This document shows, piece after piece, positions 1 through 6,972 of a DNA stretch of 27,427 nt; position 1 is the stretch's first letter, and each line of letters begins with the position of its first letter. Where the stretch lies: positions 1 through 27,427 of the forward strand of contig JBDHRV010000036.1 of the NCBI GenBank assembly GCA_039807745.1. The letters run 5' to 3'. The DNA is from JAEUMW01 sp039807745. GTDB lineage: Bacteria; Pseudomonadota; Gammaproteobacteria; Burkholderiales; JAEUMW01. Both the position numbers and the translations under genes were made by a program. The notes below the pieces were generated by a model that worked only from the letters and a program-made list of their open reading frames with translations, had not been told where the DNA came from and did no database searches.

Positions 1-123
1 GGTGTCGGCTTCGGCGAGTATGGCGATGATCACGTCCGCTTCTCTCTCATCGAAAACGAAGCGCGTACCCGCCAGGCGCTGCGCGGGATCAAGGAAATGT
101 TCCGCAAGGACGGGCTGTTGTAG
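1..123 (+). CDS. alaC: AlaC-type aminotransferase, C-terminal fragment
   Basis: The first 123 bases read in frame 1 as the last 40 residues of a protein and end at a TAG. The fragment carries GFGEYGDDHVRFSLIENE followed by a TRQA-RGI helix. This closely matches the C-terminal end of PLP-dependent class I/II aminotransferases of the AlaC (glutamate-pyruvate) family, which in betaproteobacteria often lie directly before hom and thrC. The catalytic lysine and all other active-site residues lie outside the window, so substrate specificity cannot be read here. The gene points the same way as the genes after it and is separated from the GNAT gene by 9 bases, so it is probably the head of the same operon. 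Confidence 0.8.
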   Translation, partial: GVGFGEYGDDHVRFSLIENEARTRQALRGIKEMFRKDGLL

Positions 124-132
124 GCGGCCCAG

Positions 133-570
133 GTGCAGATCATCGAGATCACCGATGCCACGGGCTGCGTGGTCGAGCCGGGCTGGCTGTCGGCGGCGGA
201 GCGGGTGCATCGCCAGTTGCGGCCCCAGATTCCCGAGCCGTACCCCGCCAGCATGGAGCGGGTGTTCGCCGGCGGCGGACGCATGATGGTCGCCTTGTAC
301 GCGGGCGAGGTCGCCGGAGTGGCCGTATACCGTGTGCAAGAGAACACTTCGCAGGGGCGCAGGCTCTACATCGACGATCTGGTGGTGGACGCGGACTGCC
401 GCTTGCGCGGGCTCGGCGGCGCGCTGCTCGCCCAGCTCGATCAGACCGCGCGGGGGGCCGGCTGCGCCGTCGTCGACCTCGATTCGGGCACCCAGCGCGA
501 GGGGGCGCACCGCTTCTACTTCCGCGCGGGCTACACGATCAAGACATTCGGCTTCAAGAAGACGCTATGA
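133..570 (+). CDS. GNAT family N-acetyltransferase
   Basis: A 145-residue protein of usual length for a single GNAT domain, which transfers an acetyl group from acetyl-CoA to an amine. The acetyl-CoA loop is visible as RLRGLGGALL at about residues 90-99, preceded by the strand LYIDDLVVDADC and followed by a helix and a typical C-terminal HRFYFRAGYT segment. It starts at GTG, 9 bases after the aminotransferase stop, with no strong Shine-Dalgarno. Its stop codon overlaps the hom ATG in an ATGA junction, so translation is probably coupled. The acetylated substrate cannot be inferred. A place inside a threonine-biosynthesis cluster suggests a small amine or amino acid but does not prove it. Confidence 0.85.
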   Translation: MQIIEITDATGCVVEPGWLSAAERVHRQLRPQIPEPYPASMERVFAGGGRMMVALYAGEVAGVAVYRVQENTSQGRRLYIDDLVVDADCRLRGLGGALLAQLDQTARGAGCAVVDLDSGTQREGAHRFYFRAGYTIKTFGFKKTL

Positions 571-1883
571 GACCCATCCACGCAGGACTGCTCGGCATCG
601 GCACCGTCGGCGGCGGCACGTTCACCGTGCTCACCCGGAATCAGGGGGAAATCGCACGCCGCGCCGGCCGCGAGATCGCGATTCGCACCGTCGCCGACCG
701 CGACGTCGAGAAGGCGCGCAGCCTGGTCAATGGTGCAGCCGAGGTGACGGACGACGCGTTTTCCGTCGTGCGCGACCCGGACATCGACATCGTGATCGAG
801 CTCATCGGCGGCTGCACCGTCGCGCGGGAGCTGATCCTCGCCGCGATCGACCACGGCAAGCACGTGGTGACCGCCAACAAGGCGCTGCTCGCGCTGCACG
901 GAAATGAGATTTTCGCGGCGGCACAGGAGAAAGGCGTCATGGTGGCCTTCGAAGCCGCGGTGTGTGGAGGCATACCGATCATCAAGGCCCTGCGCGAGGG
1001 TCTGACCGCCAACCGCATCGAGTGGATCGCCGGCATCATCAACGGCACCAGCAACTTCATCCTGACCGAGATGCGCAGCCGCGGCGTGAGCTTCGAGCTC
1101 GCGCTGAAGGATGCGCAGGCGCGCGGCTACGCCGAGGCCGACCCGACCTTCGACATCGAAGGCATCGACGCCGCGCACAAGCTCACCATCATGGCGGCCA
1201 TCAGCTTCGGCATCCCGATGAAGTTCGACTCCGCCTACACCGAGGGCATCTCGAAGCTCACCAGACTCGATATCCGCTACGCCGAAGAGCTCGGCTATCG
1301 CATCAAGCTGCTCGGCATCACCAAGCGCAAGCCCGACGGCATCGAGCTGCGCGTGCATCCGACGCTGATCCCGGAGCGCCGGCTGATCGCGAACGTCGAT
1401 GGCGTGATGAACGCCGTGCTGGTGAAGGGCGACGCGGTCGGGGCCACCCTCTATTACGGCGCGGGGGCGGGCGCGGAGCCGACGGCATCCGCCGTGGTGG
1501 CCGACCTGGTGGACGTCACGCGCATGCACACCGCCGATCCCGAACACCGGGTGCCGCATCTCGCGTTCCAGCCCGACAAGGTCAGCGACCTGCCGATCCT
1601 GCCGATGGCCGAGGTCGAATCGGCCTACTACCTGCGCATGCGCGCCTACGACAAGCCGGGGGTGCTGGCGGACATCACGCGCATCCTCGCCGACGTGGAG
1701 ATCTCGATCGACGCGATGATGCAGAAGGAATCGCAGGAAGGGGAGGAGCACGCTGACATCATCATGCTCACCCACGTGACTCGCGAGAAGCACGTGAACG
1801 CTGCGATCGGGCGCATCGAGAAGCTGCCGACCATTGCCGGCGCCGTCACCCGGATCCGGACGGAAGAGCTGAACGCGCGGTGA
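567..1883 (+). CDS. hom: homoserine dehydrogenase
   Basis: A 438-residue homoserine dehydrogenase (NAD(P)H-dependent reduction of L-aspartate semialdehyde to L-homoserine), the branch point to threonine and methionine. The N-terminal Rossmann motif GIGTVGGG lies at residues 10-17. The catalytic domain has AGIINGTSNFILTEM near residue 155 and the YAEADPTFDIEGIDAAHK block near 190. A C-terminal ACT domain begins near residue 350 with YYLRMRAYDKPGVLADI, the part that usually senses threonine. The length matches the monofunctional ACT-containing form; no aspartate kinase is fused. The ATG overlaps the stop of the acetyltransferase by 4 bases, and its own stop overlaps the GTG of the transporter. 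Confidence 0.96.
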   Translation: MRPIHAGLLGIGTVGGGTFTVLTRNQGEIARRAGREIAIRTVADRDVEKARSLVNGAAEVTDDAFSVVRDPDIDIVIELIGGCTVARELILAAIDHGKHVVTANKALLALHGNEIFAAAQEKGVMVAFEAAVCGGIPIIKALREGLTANRIEWIAGIINGTSNFILTEMRSRGVSFELALKDAQARGYAEADPTFDIEGIDAAHKLTIMAAISFGIPMKFDSAYTEGISKLTRLDIRYAEELGYRIKLLGITKRKPDGIELRVHPTLIPERRLIANVDGVMNAVLVKGDAVGATLYYGAGAGAEPTASAVVADLVDVTRMHTADPEHRVPHLAFQPDKVSDLPILPMAEVESAYYLRMRAYDKPGVLADITRILADVEISIDAMMQKESQEGEEHADIIMLTHVTREKHVNAAIGRIEKLPTIAGAVTRIRTEELNAR

Positions 1884-3157
1884 GCCACCATCCCGCATCG
1901 GCAGAGCCTCACGGCGACGAGCTGCTGATCGATGCGGAGATCGATGACGATGCCGTTCAGTCCGAACCGATCCGGGTCGCGCACCCGTGGGTGCTGCTCG
2001 CCGGACTGTTCCTGATCGGGATCAATCTGCGTCCTGCCCTGTCGAGCCTCGCGCCGGTTCTTGCGGACGTGCGCTCCAGCACCGGCCTCTCGGCTGCGGG
2101 GGCCGGATGGCTGACTACCGTTCCGGTGGTCTGCCTGGGTGTTTTTGGGCCGCTTGCGCCGCGACTCGCGAACCGCTTCGACAGCGAACGCGTGATCTTC
2201 TTCTTTCTGCTGACGCTGGCCGCGGGTATCGCGCTGCGCAGCCTGTTCTCGGTTCCGGGCCTGTTCGCCGGAACCGTGCTGGCGGGCGCCAGCATCGGCG
2301 TGATCGGCGTGCTCCTGCCGGGCATCGTCAAACGCGATTTTCCCGAACGGCCTGCTGCCATGACCGGGTTCTACACCATGGCGCTGTGCCTGGGCGCAGC
2401 GGTGGCCGCTGGCGCCACGGTCCCGCTGCGCGACGGGTTCGGCGGCGACTGGCGACCCGCGCTGGCGTTCTGGGCCGTTCCGGCCGCTCTCGCGGCCGTC
2501 TCGTGGTTGCCGCAACTGCACACCCGGCACGCGCACAGCGCTCGGGCGCGCTACGAGGTGCGCGGCCTGTGGCGGGATCGGCTCGCGTGGCAGGTCACCG
2601 CCTACATGGGACTGCAATCCTCGCTCGCCTACTGCGTGTTCGGCTGGTTTCCGCTGATCCTGCAGGAGCGTGGCCTGTCTGCCCTCGACGCGGGGTTCAT
2701 GCTGTCGAGCACGGTCATGTTTCAGCTCGTCACCGCACTCGGCGCACCGTCACTCGCCACGCGCGGCAAGGACCAGCGCGCGGCCACGGCAGTGTTGCTG
2801 GGGCTCACGCTGACGGGGCTCCTGGGCTCGCTCTACGCGCCGCTCGATACCATCTGGATCTGGGTCATCCTGCTCGGACTGGGGCAGGGTGGGCTCTTCA
2901 GCATCGCGCTGACCCTGATCGTGCTGCGCTCGCCGGACTCGCACGTGGCGGCCCACCTCTCGGGTATGGCACAGTCCGTCGGCTACACGTTGGCAGCGCT
3001 CGGCCCGCTGGGGATGGGTCTCCTGCGCGAGTGGAGCGGCGGCTGGAGCAGCGTGGGACCGCTCTTCGTCGCAATCACTGCCGCCGCCTTCCTCGCGGTC
3101 ATGGGCGCCGGGCGCAACCGGCATGTCGGCGTGACCTCGCGCCCCGTGCCGGCGTGA
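1880..3157 (+). CDS. MFS transporter, CynX/NimT-like
   Basis: A 425-residue inner-membrane protein. A charged cytoplasmic N-terminus of about 35 residues precedes roughly a dozen hydrophobic helices. The first has the pattern LLAGLFLIGINLRPALSSLAPV typical of the CynX/NimT branch of the major facilitator superfamily (cyanate, 2-nitroimidazole and related carriers). The loop LAPRLANRFDSERV after the third helix fits the family's conserved A-loop. It starts at a GTG overlapping the hom stop (GTGA), so it is probably translated with hom. The substrate is unknown. Its place between hom and thrC makes an amino-acid or small-anion exporter plausible, but this is inference from position only. Confidence 0.85.
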   Translation: MSHHPASAEPHGDELLIDAEIDDDAVQSEPIRVAHPWVLLAGLFLIGINLRPALSSLAPVLADVRSSTGLSAAGAGWLTTVPVVCLGVFGPLAPRLANRFDSERVIFFFLLTLAAGIALRSLFSVPGLFAGTVLAGASIGVIGVLLPGIVKRDFPERPAAMTGFYTMALCLGAAVAAGATVPLRDGFGGDWRPALAFWAVPAALAAVSWLPQLHTRHAHSARARYEVRGLWRDRLAWQVTAYMGLQSSLAYCVFGWFPLILQERGLSALDAGFMLSSTVMFQLVTALGAPSLATRGKDQRAATAVLLGLTLTGLLGSLYAPLDTIWIWVILLGLGQGGLFSIALTLIVLRSPDSHVAAHLSGMAQSVGYTLAALGPLGMGLLREWSGGWSSVGPLFVAITAAAFLAVMGAGRNRHVGVTSRPVPA

Positions 3158-3177
3158 GGCGACGCGTCGCAACCCGG

Positions 3178-3183
3178 TACAAT
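3178..3183 (+). promoter_or_regulatory. possible -10 element before thrC
   Basis: TACAAT lies 42 bases before the thrC start, in the 67-base gap after the transporter gene, and differs from the sigma-70 consensus at one position. No convincing -35 hexamer is seen at 16-18 bases upstream. If real, it would give thrC a promoter separate from hom. Confidence 0.3.
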
Positions 3184-3224
3184 CACCGGAAACGGTTCGC
3201 TTTATCCGGACACCTGCATCCCAC

Positions 3225-4631
3225 GTGAAATACATCTCCACCCGCGGTGGCATGCCGCCCGCACCCTTCACCGACATCCTGCTCGGCGGTCTCGCCCCCG
3301 ACGGCGGGCTCGCGGTGCCCGAACGCTATCCGCGGGTGACGCAGGCGGAGCTCGCAGCGTGGCGGGCGCTCGGCTATCGCGAACTCGCGTACGAGATCCT
3401 GTCGCGATTCATCGACGACATTCCTGCGGCGGATCTGCGCGACATCGTCGAGCGCACGTACACGCAGCAGGCGTTCGGGTCGGACGAGATCACGCCGGTC
3501 AGCACGCTGGAGCCCGGCTTGCACCTGCTGCACCTGTCGAACGGACCGACGCTCGCGTTCAAGGACGTGGCGATGCAACTCCTCGGCACGCTCTTCGAAT
3601 ACGTGCTGGGCCGGCGCGGCGAGGTGCTCAACATCCTGGGCGCCACGTCGGGGGACACGGGATCGGCGGCCGAATACGCGATGCGCGGCAAGCGCGGCGT
3701 GCGCGTGTTCATGCTCTCGCCCGCCGGCAAGATGAGCCCGTTCCAGACCGCGCAGATGTATGCGCTGCAGGACGCGAACATCTTCAACATCGCCGTGCAC
3801 GGGGTCTTCGACGACTGCCAGGACATGGTGAAAGCGGTGTCGAACGACCTCCCGTTCAAGGCGGCGCACCACATCGGCACCGTCAACTCGATCAACTGGG
3901 CGCGGCTGCTGGCGCAGGTGGTCTACTACTTCAAGTCGTACTTCGCCGTCACGTCGAGCAACGGCGAGCGGGTTTCGTTCGCCGTGCCGTCGGGCAATTT
4001 CGGCAACGTGTGCGCGGGCCACGTGGCGCGGACAATGGGTCTGCCGATCGCGCGGCTCATCGTCGCCACCAACGAGAACGACGTGCTCGACGAATTCTTC
4101 CGCACCGGGCGCTACCGCGTGCGGGCCTCGCGCGACGTGGTGCAGACCACGAGCCCGTCGATGGACATTTCCAAGGCATCGAACTTCGAGCGCTTCGTCT
4201 ACGATCTGGTCGGGCGCGATCCGCGCGTCGTGGCGGAGCTCTGGGCGAGCATCGACCGCGGCGGGGAATTCGATCTCACCCAAACGCCGTTCTTCGCACG
4301 CGTGCGTGATTTCGGTTTCGTCTCGGCGACGAGCTCGCATCGGGATCGCCTGGCGACGATCCGCAGCGTCTACGAGCGCTACGGCGTGATCGTCGACACG
4401 CACACGGCCGACGGCATCAAGGCGGGGCTCGCGCATCGCGACCCGGCGGTGCCCCTGATCTGCCTCGAAACCGCGCAACCGGCGAAGTTCGCCGAGACCA
4501 TCCGCGAGGCGCTGGGACGGGATCCGGAGCGCCCGGCCGCGTATGCCGACATCGAGAGCCGACCGCTGCGCTTCGACACGATGGATCCCGATCCCGCGGC
4601 GATCGAGCGCTACATCGCGGCGCGGGTCTGA
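3225..4631 (+). CDS. thrC: threonine synthase
   Basis: A 468-residue PLP enzyme converting O-phospho-L-homoserine to L-threonine. The length and the N-terminus (MKYISTRG-GG...FTDILLGGLAPDGGLAVPE) fit the long, fungal-like threonine synthase class used by most proteobacteria. The PLP lysine is in GPTLAFKDVAMQ at about residue 113, and the phosphate-binding GATSGDTGSA loop lies near residue 141. A second core block, AVPSGNFGNVCAGH, lies near 255. It starts at GTG, the codon consistent with the family's MKYISTRG beginning. It completes the hom-thrC pair; homoserine kinase is not in the window. Confidence 0.97.
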   Translation: MKYISTRGGMPPAPFTDILLGGLAPDGGLAVPERYPRVTQAELAAWRALGYRELAYEILSRFIDDIPAADLRDIVERTYTQQAFGSDEITPVSTLEPGLHLLHLSNGPTLAFKDVAMQLLGTLFEYVLGRRGEVLNILGATSGDTGSAAEYAMRGKRGVRVFMLSPAGKMSPFQTAQMYALQDANIFNIAVHGVFDDCQDMVKAVSNDLPFKAAHHIGTVNSINWARLLAQVVYYFKSYFAVTSSNGERVSFAVPSGNFGNVCAGHVARTMGLPIARLIVATNENDVLDEFFRTGRYRVRASRDVVQTTSPSMDISKASNFERFVYDLVGRDPRVVAELWASIDRGGEFDLTQTPFFARVRDFGFVSATSSHRDRLATIRSVYERYGVIVDTHTADGIKAGLAHRDPAVPLICLETAQPAKFAETIREALGRDPERPAAYADIESRPLRFDTMDPDPAAIERYIAARV

Positions 4632-4634
4632 CCG

Positions 4635-5291
4635 ATGCCCGGCTACGACGACGCGCGGACGGTCTGGGACGAGCGCTTTGCGACCGACGATTACATCTTC
4701 GGCACCGAGCCGAACCGCTTCCTCGTCTCCCAGGCGCATCGACTCGCGGCTGGCGCAAGAGCCCTGTCGATTGCCGACGGCGAGGGCCGCAACAGCGTCT
4801 GGCTCGCCGAGCACGGACTCGGCGTGGACGCGGTGGAGATCTCGCCGCGCGCGGTCGAGAAGGCCCGCAAGCTGGCTGCCGAACGCGGCGTTACCGTTCG
4901 TTTCGAAGTGGCAGACGTTCGCGTATGGGAGTGGCCGACTCAGCGCTACGACCTCGTCGTCGCGATCTTCATCCAGTTCGCCTCGCCTGCCGAGCGGGCG
5001 CGGCTCTTCGCGGACTTTCGCCGTGCGCTCAGACCCGGCGGTCTGCTGATTCTCGAAGGCTACGGGGTGCGCCAGATCGAATACGGGACCGGGGGCCCGC
5101 CGCAAGTCGATCACCTCTACACCCGGGCGATGCTCGAAGATGCCTTCCGGGATTTCGAGATCCTGCTCCTGGACGAGCGCGAGGACTGGCTCGAGGAGGG
5201 AACGAAGCACGTCGGCCGCTCGGACCTGATCGATCTGGTCGCCCGCAAACCCGGTCCGGCGGCAGCGGCAGACCACCCGCTGGCGCTGTAA
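4635..5291 (+). CDS. class I SAM-dependent methyltransferase
   Basis: A 218-residue cytosolic protein with the Rossmann-like methyltransferase fold. Motif I appears as ALSIADGEGRNSVWLAEHG (residues about 43-61), an acidic end of strand 2 as GVDAVEISPRAVEKAR, motif III as YDLVVAIFIQFASP, and a post-core RALRPGGLLILEGY. This arrangement is close to TehB and thiopurine-methyltransferase-like small-molecule enzymes. It starts 3 bases after the thrC stop and is probably co-transcribed. The substrate cannot be read from sequence. The C-terminal HVGRSDLIDLVARKP is common in this group of uncharacterised methyltransferases. Confidence 0.85.
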   Translation: MPGYDDARTVWDERFATDDYIFGTEPNRFLVSQAHRLAAGARALSIADGEGRNSVWLAEHGLGVDAVEISPRAVEKARKLAAERGVTVRFEVADVRVWEWPTQRYDLVVAIFIQFASPAERARLFADFRRALRPGGLLILEGYGVRQIEYGTGGPPQVDHLYTRAMLEDAFRDFEILLLDEREDWLEEGTKHVGRSDLIDLVARKPGPAAAADHPLAL

Positions 5292-5317
5292 CATAGCCGC
5301 AACCCCGGGTCCCTGAC

Positions 5318-6619
5318 GTGACGCCCATGACGATCTCATCGCTGCCCTGCGCTGTCACGGCAGATGCCCGCGCCATCCGCTGGCTCGCCAGCGTGCTCCT
5401 CTGCTGTCTGGTGGCGACCGGATGCTCCGTCATCGGACCCCGAACGCTCAAGCAGAGCCGGCTGCAGTACAACGAGGTGGTGAAGAGCACGTCCGAGGAG
5501 GAGATGCTGCTCAACATCGTCCGCCTGCGCTACGTCGACACCCCGAGCAGTCTCTCCGTATCCAACATCGCGGCGCAGTTCGAGCTCTTGAACAGCCTGC
5601 AGTTGACGCCATTCTTCGTGGCCTCGGGGGCCGAACCCAACCGCTCCTACACCGCGGTGCTGCCGCAGCTCGGCATCACGGGAGCCGATCGCCCGACCTT
5701 CAGTCTCACGCCGCTCGACGAATCGGAGTTCGCGCGGAAGCTCTTCACGCCGTTGGCGCTGGACGGCGTGATCTACCTGGTCAAGACGACCTGGCCGATC
5801 GCGACCGTGTTCCGTCTGTATCTGGAGAATCTCAACTGGGTGCCGAACGCGCAGCTCGCGAGCGGTCCGACCCCCCGGCATGCCCCGGAGTACGCCGAGT
5901 TCCTCACCGGGATCAACGCCCTGCAGGCGCTGCAGGACCGCGCTCAGATCGTATTCGCGCTCGAAGAACGGCGCGAGACCCTCGGCGGACCCGTCCCCGC
6001 CGCCACCGTTACCGCATCGAATGTGATCGACGCGGCCAAGGACGGCCACGAGTATCGCCCCGACCCGGGCGGTCAGACCTGGTCGCTCTACAAGAAGACG
6101 CAGCAGCCCGTCCTGCTCATCGATCCGCGGGCGCTCGGAACGCCCGAGATGGATGTCTTCACGCGCACGTTCCGCTTGAGGCGCGGGGTGACCAAGTACG
6201 AGATCACGCAGGATGGGCTGAACCCGTTCCCGACCACCTATCCGCCAGAGGGCGTGACGAACCTCGATCTCGAGACCCGATCGCTGCTGCAGGGGCTCTT
6301 CTTCGTCTCCCACGGCGTCGAGGTGCCGGCGGAACATACGAAGCGCGGTGCCGCGGGGGTGACGCTCGACGAATCGGGACAGCCATTCGATTGGCAGCGC
6401 GTGACGAGCGGCTTCTTTCGCGTGCGTTCGAGCGCAGAACCCGAGCGCCCGGCCGGGGCCCATGTCGCGATCCAGTACAAGGGCTACTGGTTCTACATCG
6501 ACGAGACCGACCTCGACACGAAGTCCACCTTCACCCTCCTGATGGAGCTTGCCCGGCTCAATCTGTCGGACAAGGGAGGCACCAAGCCGCTCTTCACGCT
6601 GCCCCTGGGCGGACGTTGA
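5318..6619 (+). CDS. putative lipoprotein of unknown function
   Basis: A 433-residue protein whose N-terminus has an arginine, a hydrophobic stretch WLASVLLCCLVATGC and a lipobox ending at Cys36 (from the GTG start). This predicts export and lipidation. The mature part begins CSVIGPRTLKQSRLQYNEVV, then STSEEEMLLNIVRLRYVDTPSSLSVSNIA, a segment I recognise from proteins usually annotated only as hypothetical. No enzyme motif or repeat is apparent, and it has no membrane helix after the signal. The GTG at 5318 could be replaced by the ATG at 5327 without losing the signal. It is followed by a 350-base region holding a decayed gene, so it may have been the last gene of the native operon before an insertion. 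Confidence 0.75.
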   Translation: MTPMTISSLPCAVTADARAIRWLASVLLCCLVATGCSVIGPRTLKQSRLQYNEVVKSTSEEEMLLNIVRLRYVDTPSSLSVSNIAAQFELLNSLQLTPFFVASGAEPNRSYTAVLPQLGITGADRPTFSLTPLDESEFARKLFTPLALDGVIYLVKTTWPIATVFRLYLENLNWVPNAQLASGPTPRHAPEYAEFLTGINALQALQDRAQIVFALEERRETLGGPVPAATVTASNVIDAAKDGHEYRPDPGGQTWSLYKKTQQPVLLIDPRALGTPEMDVFTRTFRLRRGVTKYEITQDGLNPFPTTYPPEGVTNLDLETRSLLQGLFFVSHGVEVPAEHTKRGAAGVTLDESGQPFDWQRVTSGFFRVRSSAEPERPAGAHVAIQYKGYWFYIDETDLDTKSTFTLLMELARLNLSDKGGTKPLFTLPLGGR

Positions 6620-6667
6620 CGAGTGACTGTACTTTCGGCTTCATAGCGTTTCCTCCGTCTGTTCCCG

Positions 6668-6954
6668 TCAGCCCTGATCGCGCCAGGCGATCTCCAAGGC
6701 GCCGTCGGCAATCGCCACACTTTCAATCAGCAACTGCGCGGGGCACTGTTCGACTGTTCGACCGGGAACAACTCCCGCCACGGCCCTGTCAGATCGCGCA
6801 TCGGCAGCACCACCTCGGGTTCGGGCAATGCGCGGTAGGTCCTGCCCTTCTTTGGCCGTGTAGCAGAGCACCAGCCGTTCGCCGTCAGGGGTGAACAACA
6901 GACCTCAAACCGGGATCCTCGCGTCACATCGATCCCAGAGAGCGCGTGCACCAA
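6668..6954 (-). pseudogene. decayed serine recombinase-like C-terminal fragment
   Basis: The 353-base stretch between the lipoprotein and ccoN holds no intact gene. On the minus strand two overlapping frames together resemble the end of a serine recombinase. One frame gives LFTPDGERLVLCYTAKEG, like the zinc-ribbon region before RYRYY. The other gives LTGPWRELFPVEQ, and the first frame then resumes with QLLIESVAIADGALEIAWRDQG and a stop. The ELFPxEQ...LL-E-V pattern is one I associate with recombinase C-termini. The second frame break coincides with a perfect 8-bp tandem repeat at 6746-6761. Deleting one copy joins FPVEQ directly to CPAQLLIESV in one frame. The catalytic N-terminal domain is absent. 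Family assignment is by memory. Confidence 0.5.
6746..6761. repeat. 8-bp perfect tandem duplication in the recombinase remnant
   Basis: CTGTTCGA occurs twice in direct succession. The 8-base unit is not a multiple of three, so it shifts the reading frame of the reverse-strand remnant. Removing one copy restores continuity between the ELFPVEQ segment and the LLIESVAIADG segment. Confidence 0.85.
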
Positions 6955-6960
6955 AGCGGA

Positions 6961-6965
6961 AAGGA
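6961..6965 (+). promoter_or_regulatory. ribosome binding site of ccoN
   Basis: AAGGA lies 7 bases before the ATG at 6973. It decides the start in favour of this ATG over the in-frame GTG at 6946, which has no such site. Confidence 0.65.
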
Positions 6966-6972
6966 AACACCG

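Noticed and set aside
531..1898. 455-residue minus-strand frame opposite hom
   Set aside because: Exact antisense shadow of homoserine dehydrogenase in GC-rich DNA, with low-complexity composition and no recognisable domain.
3183..5339. 718-residue minus-strand open frame opposite thrC and the methyltransferase
   Set aside because: Arg/His/Asp/Val-rich shadow of two well-recognised plus-strand genes; no family motif, and it crosses two gene boundaries.
6893..6972. FNR/Anr-type box upstream of ccoN
   Set aside because: Looked for TTGAT-N4-ATCAA, usual for cbb3 operons; no acceptable match was found, and no sigma-70 promoter is convincing either.
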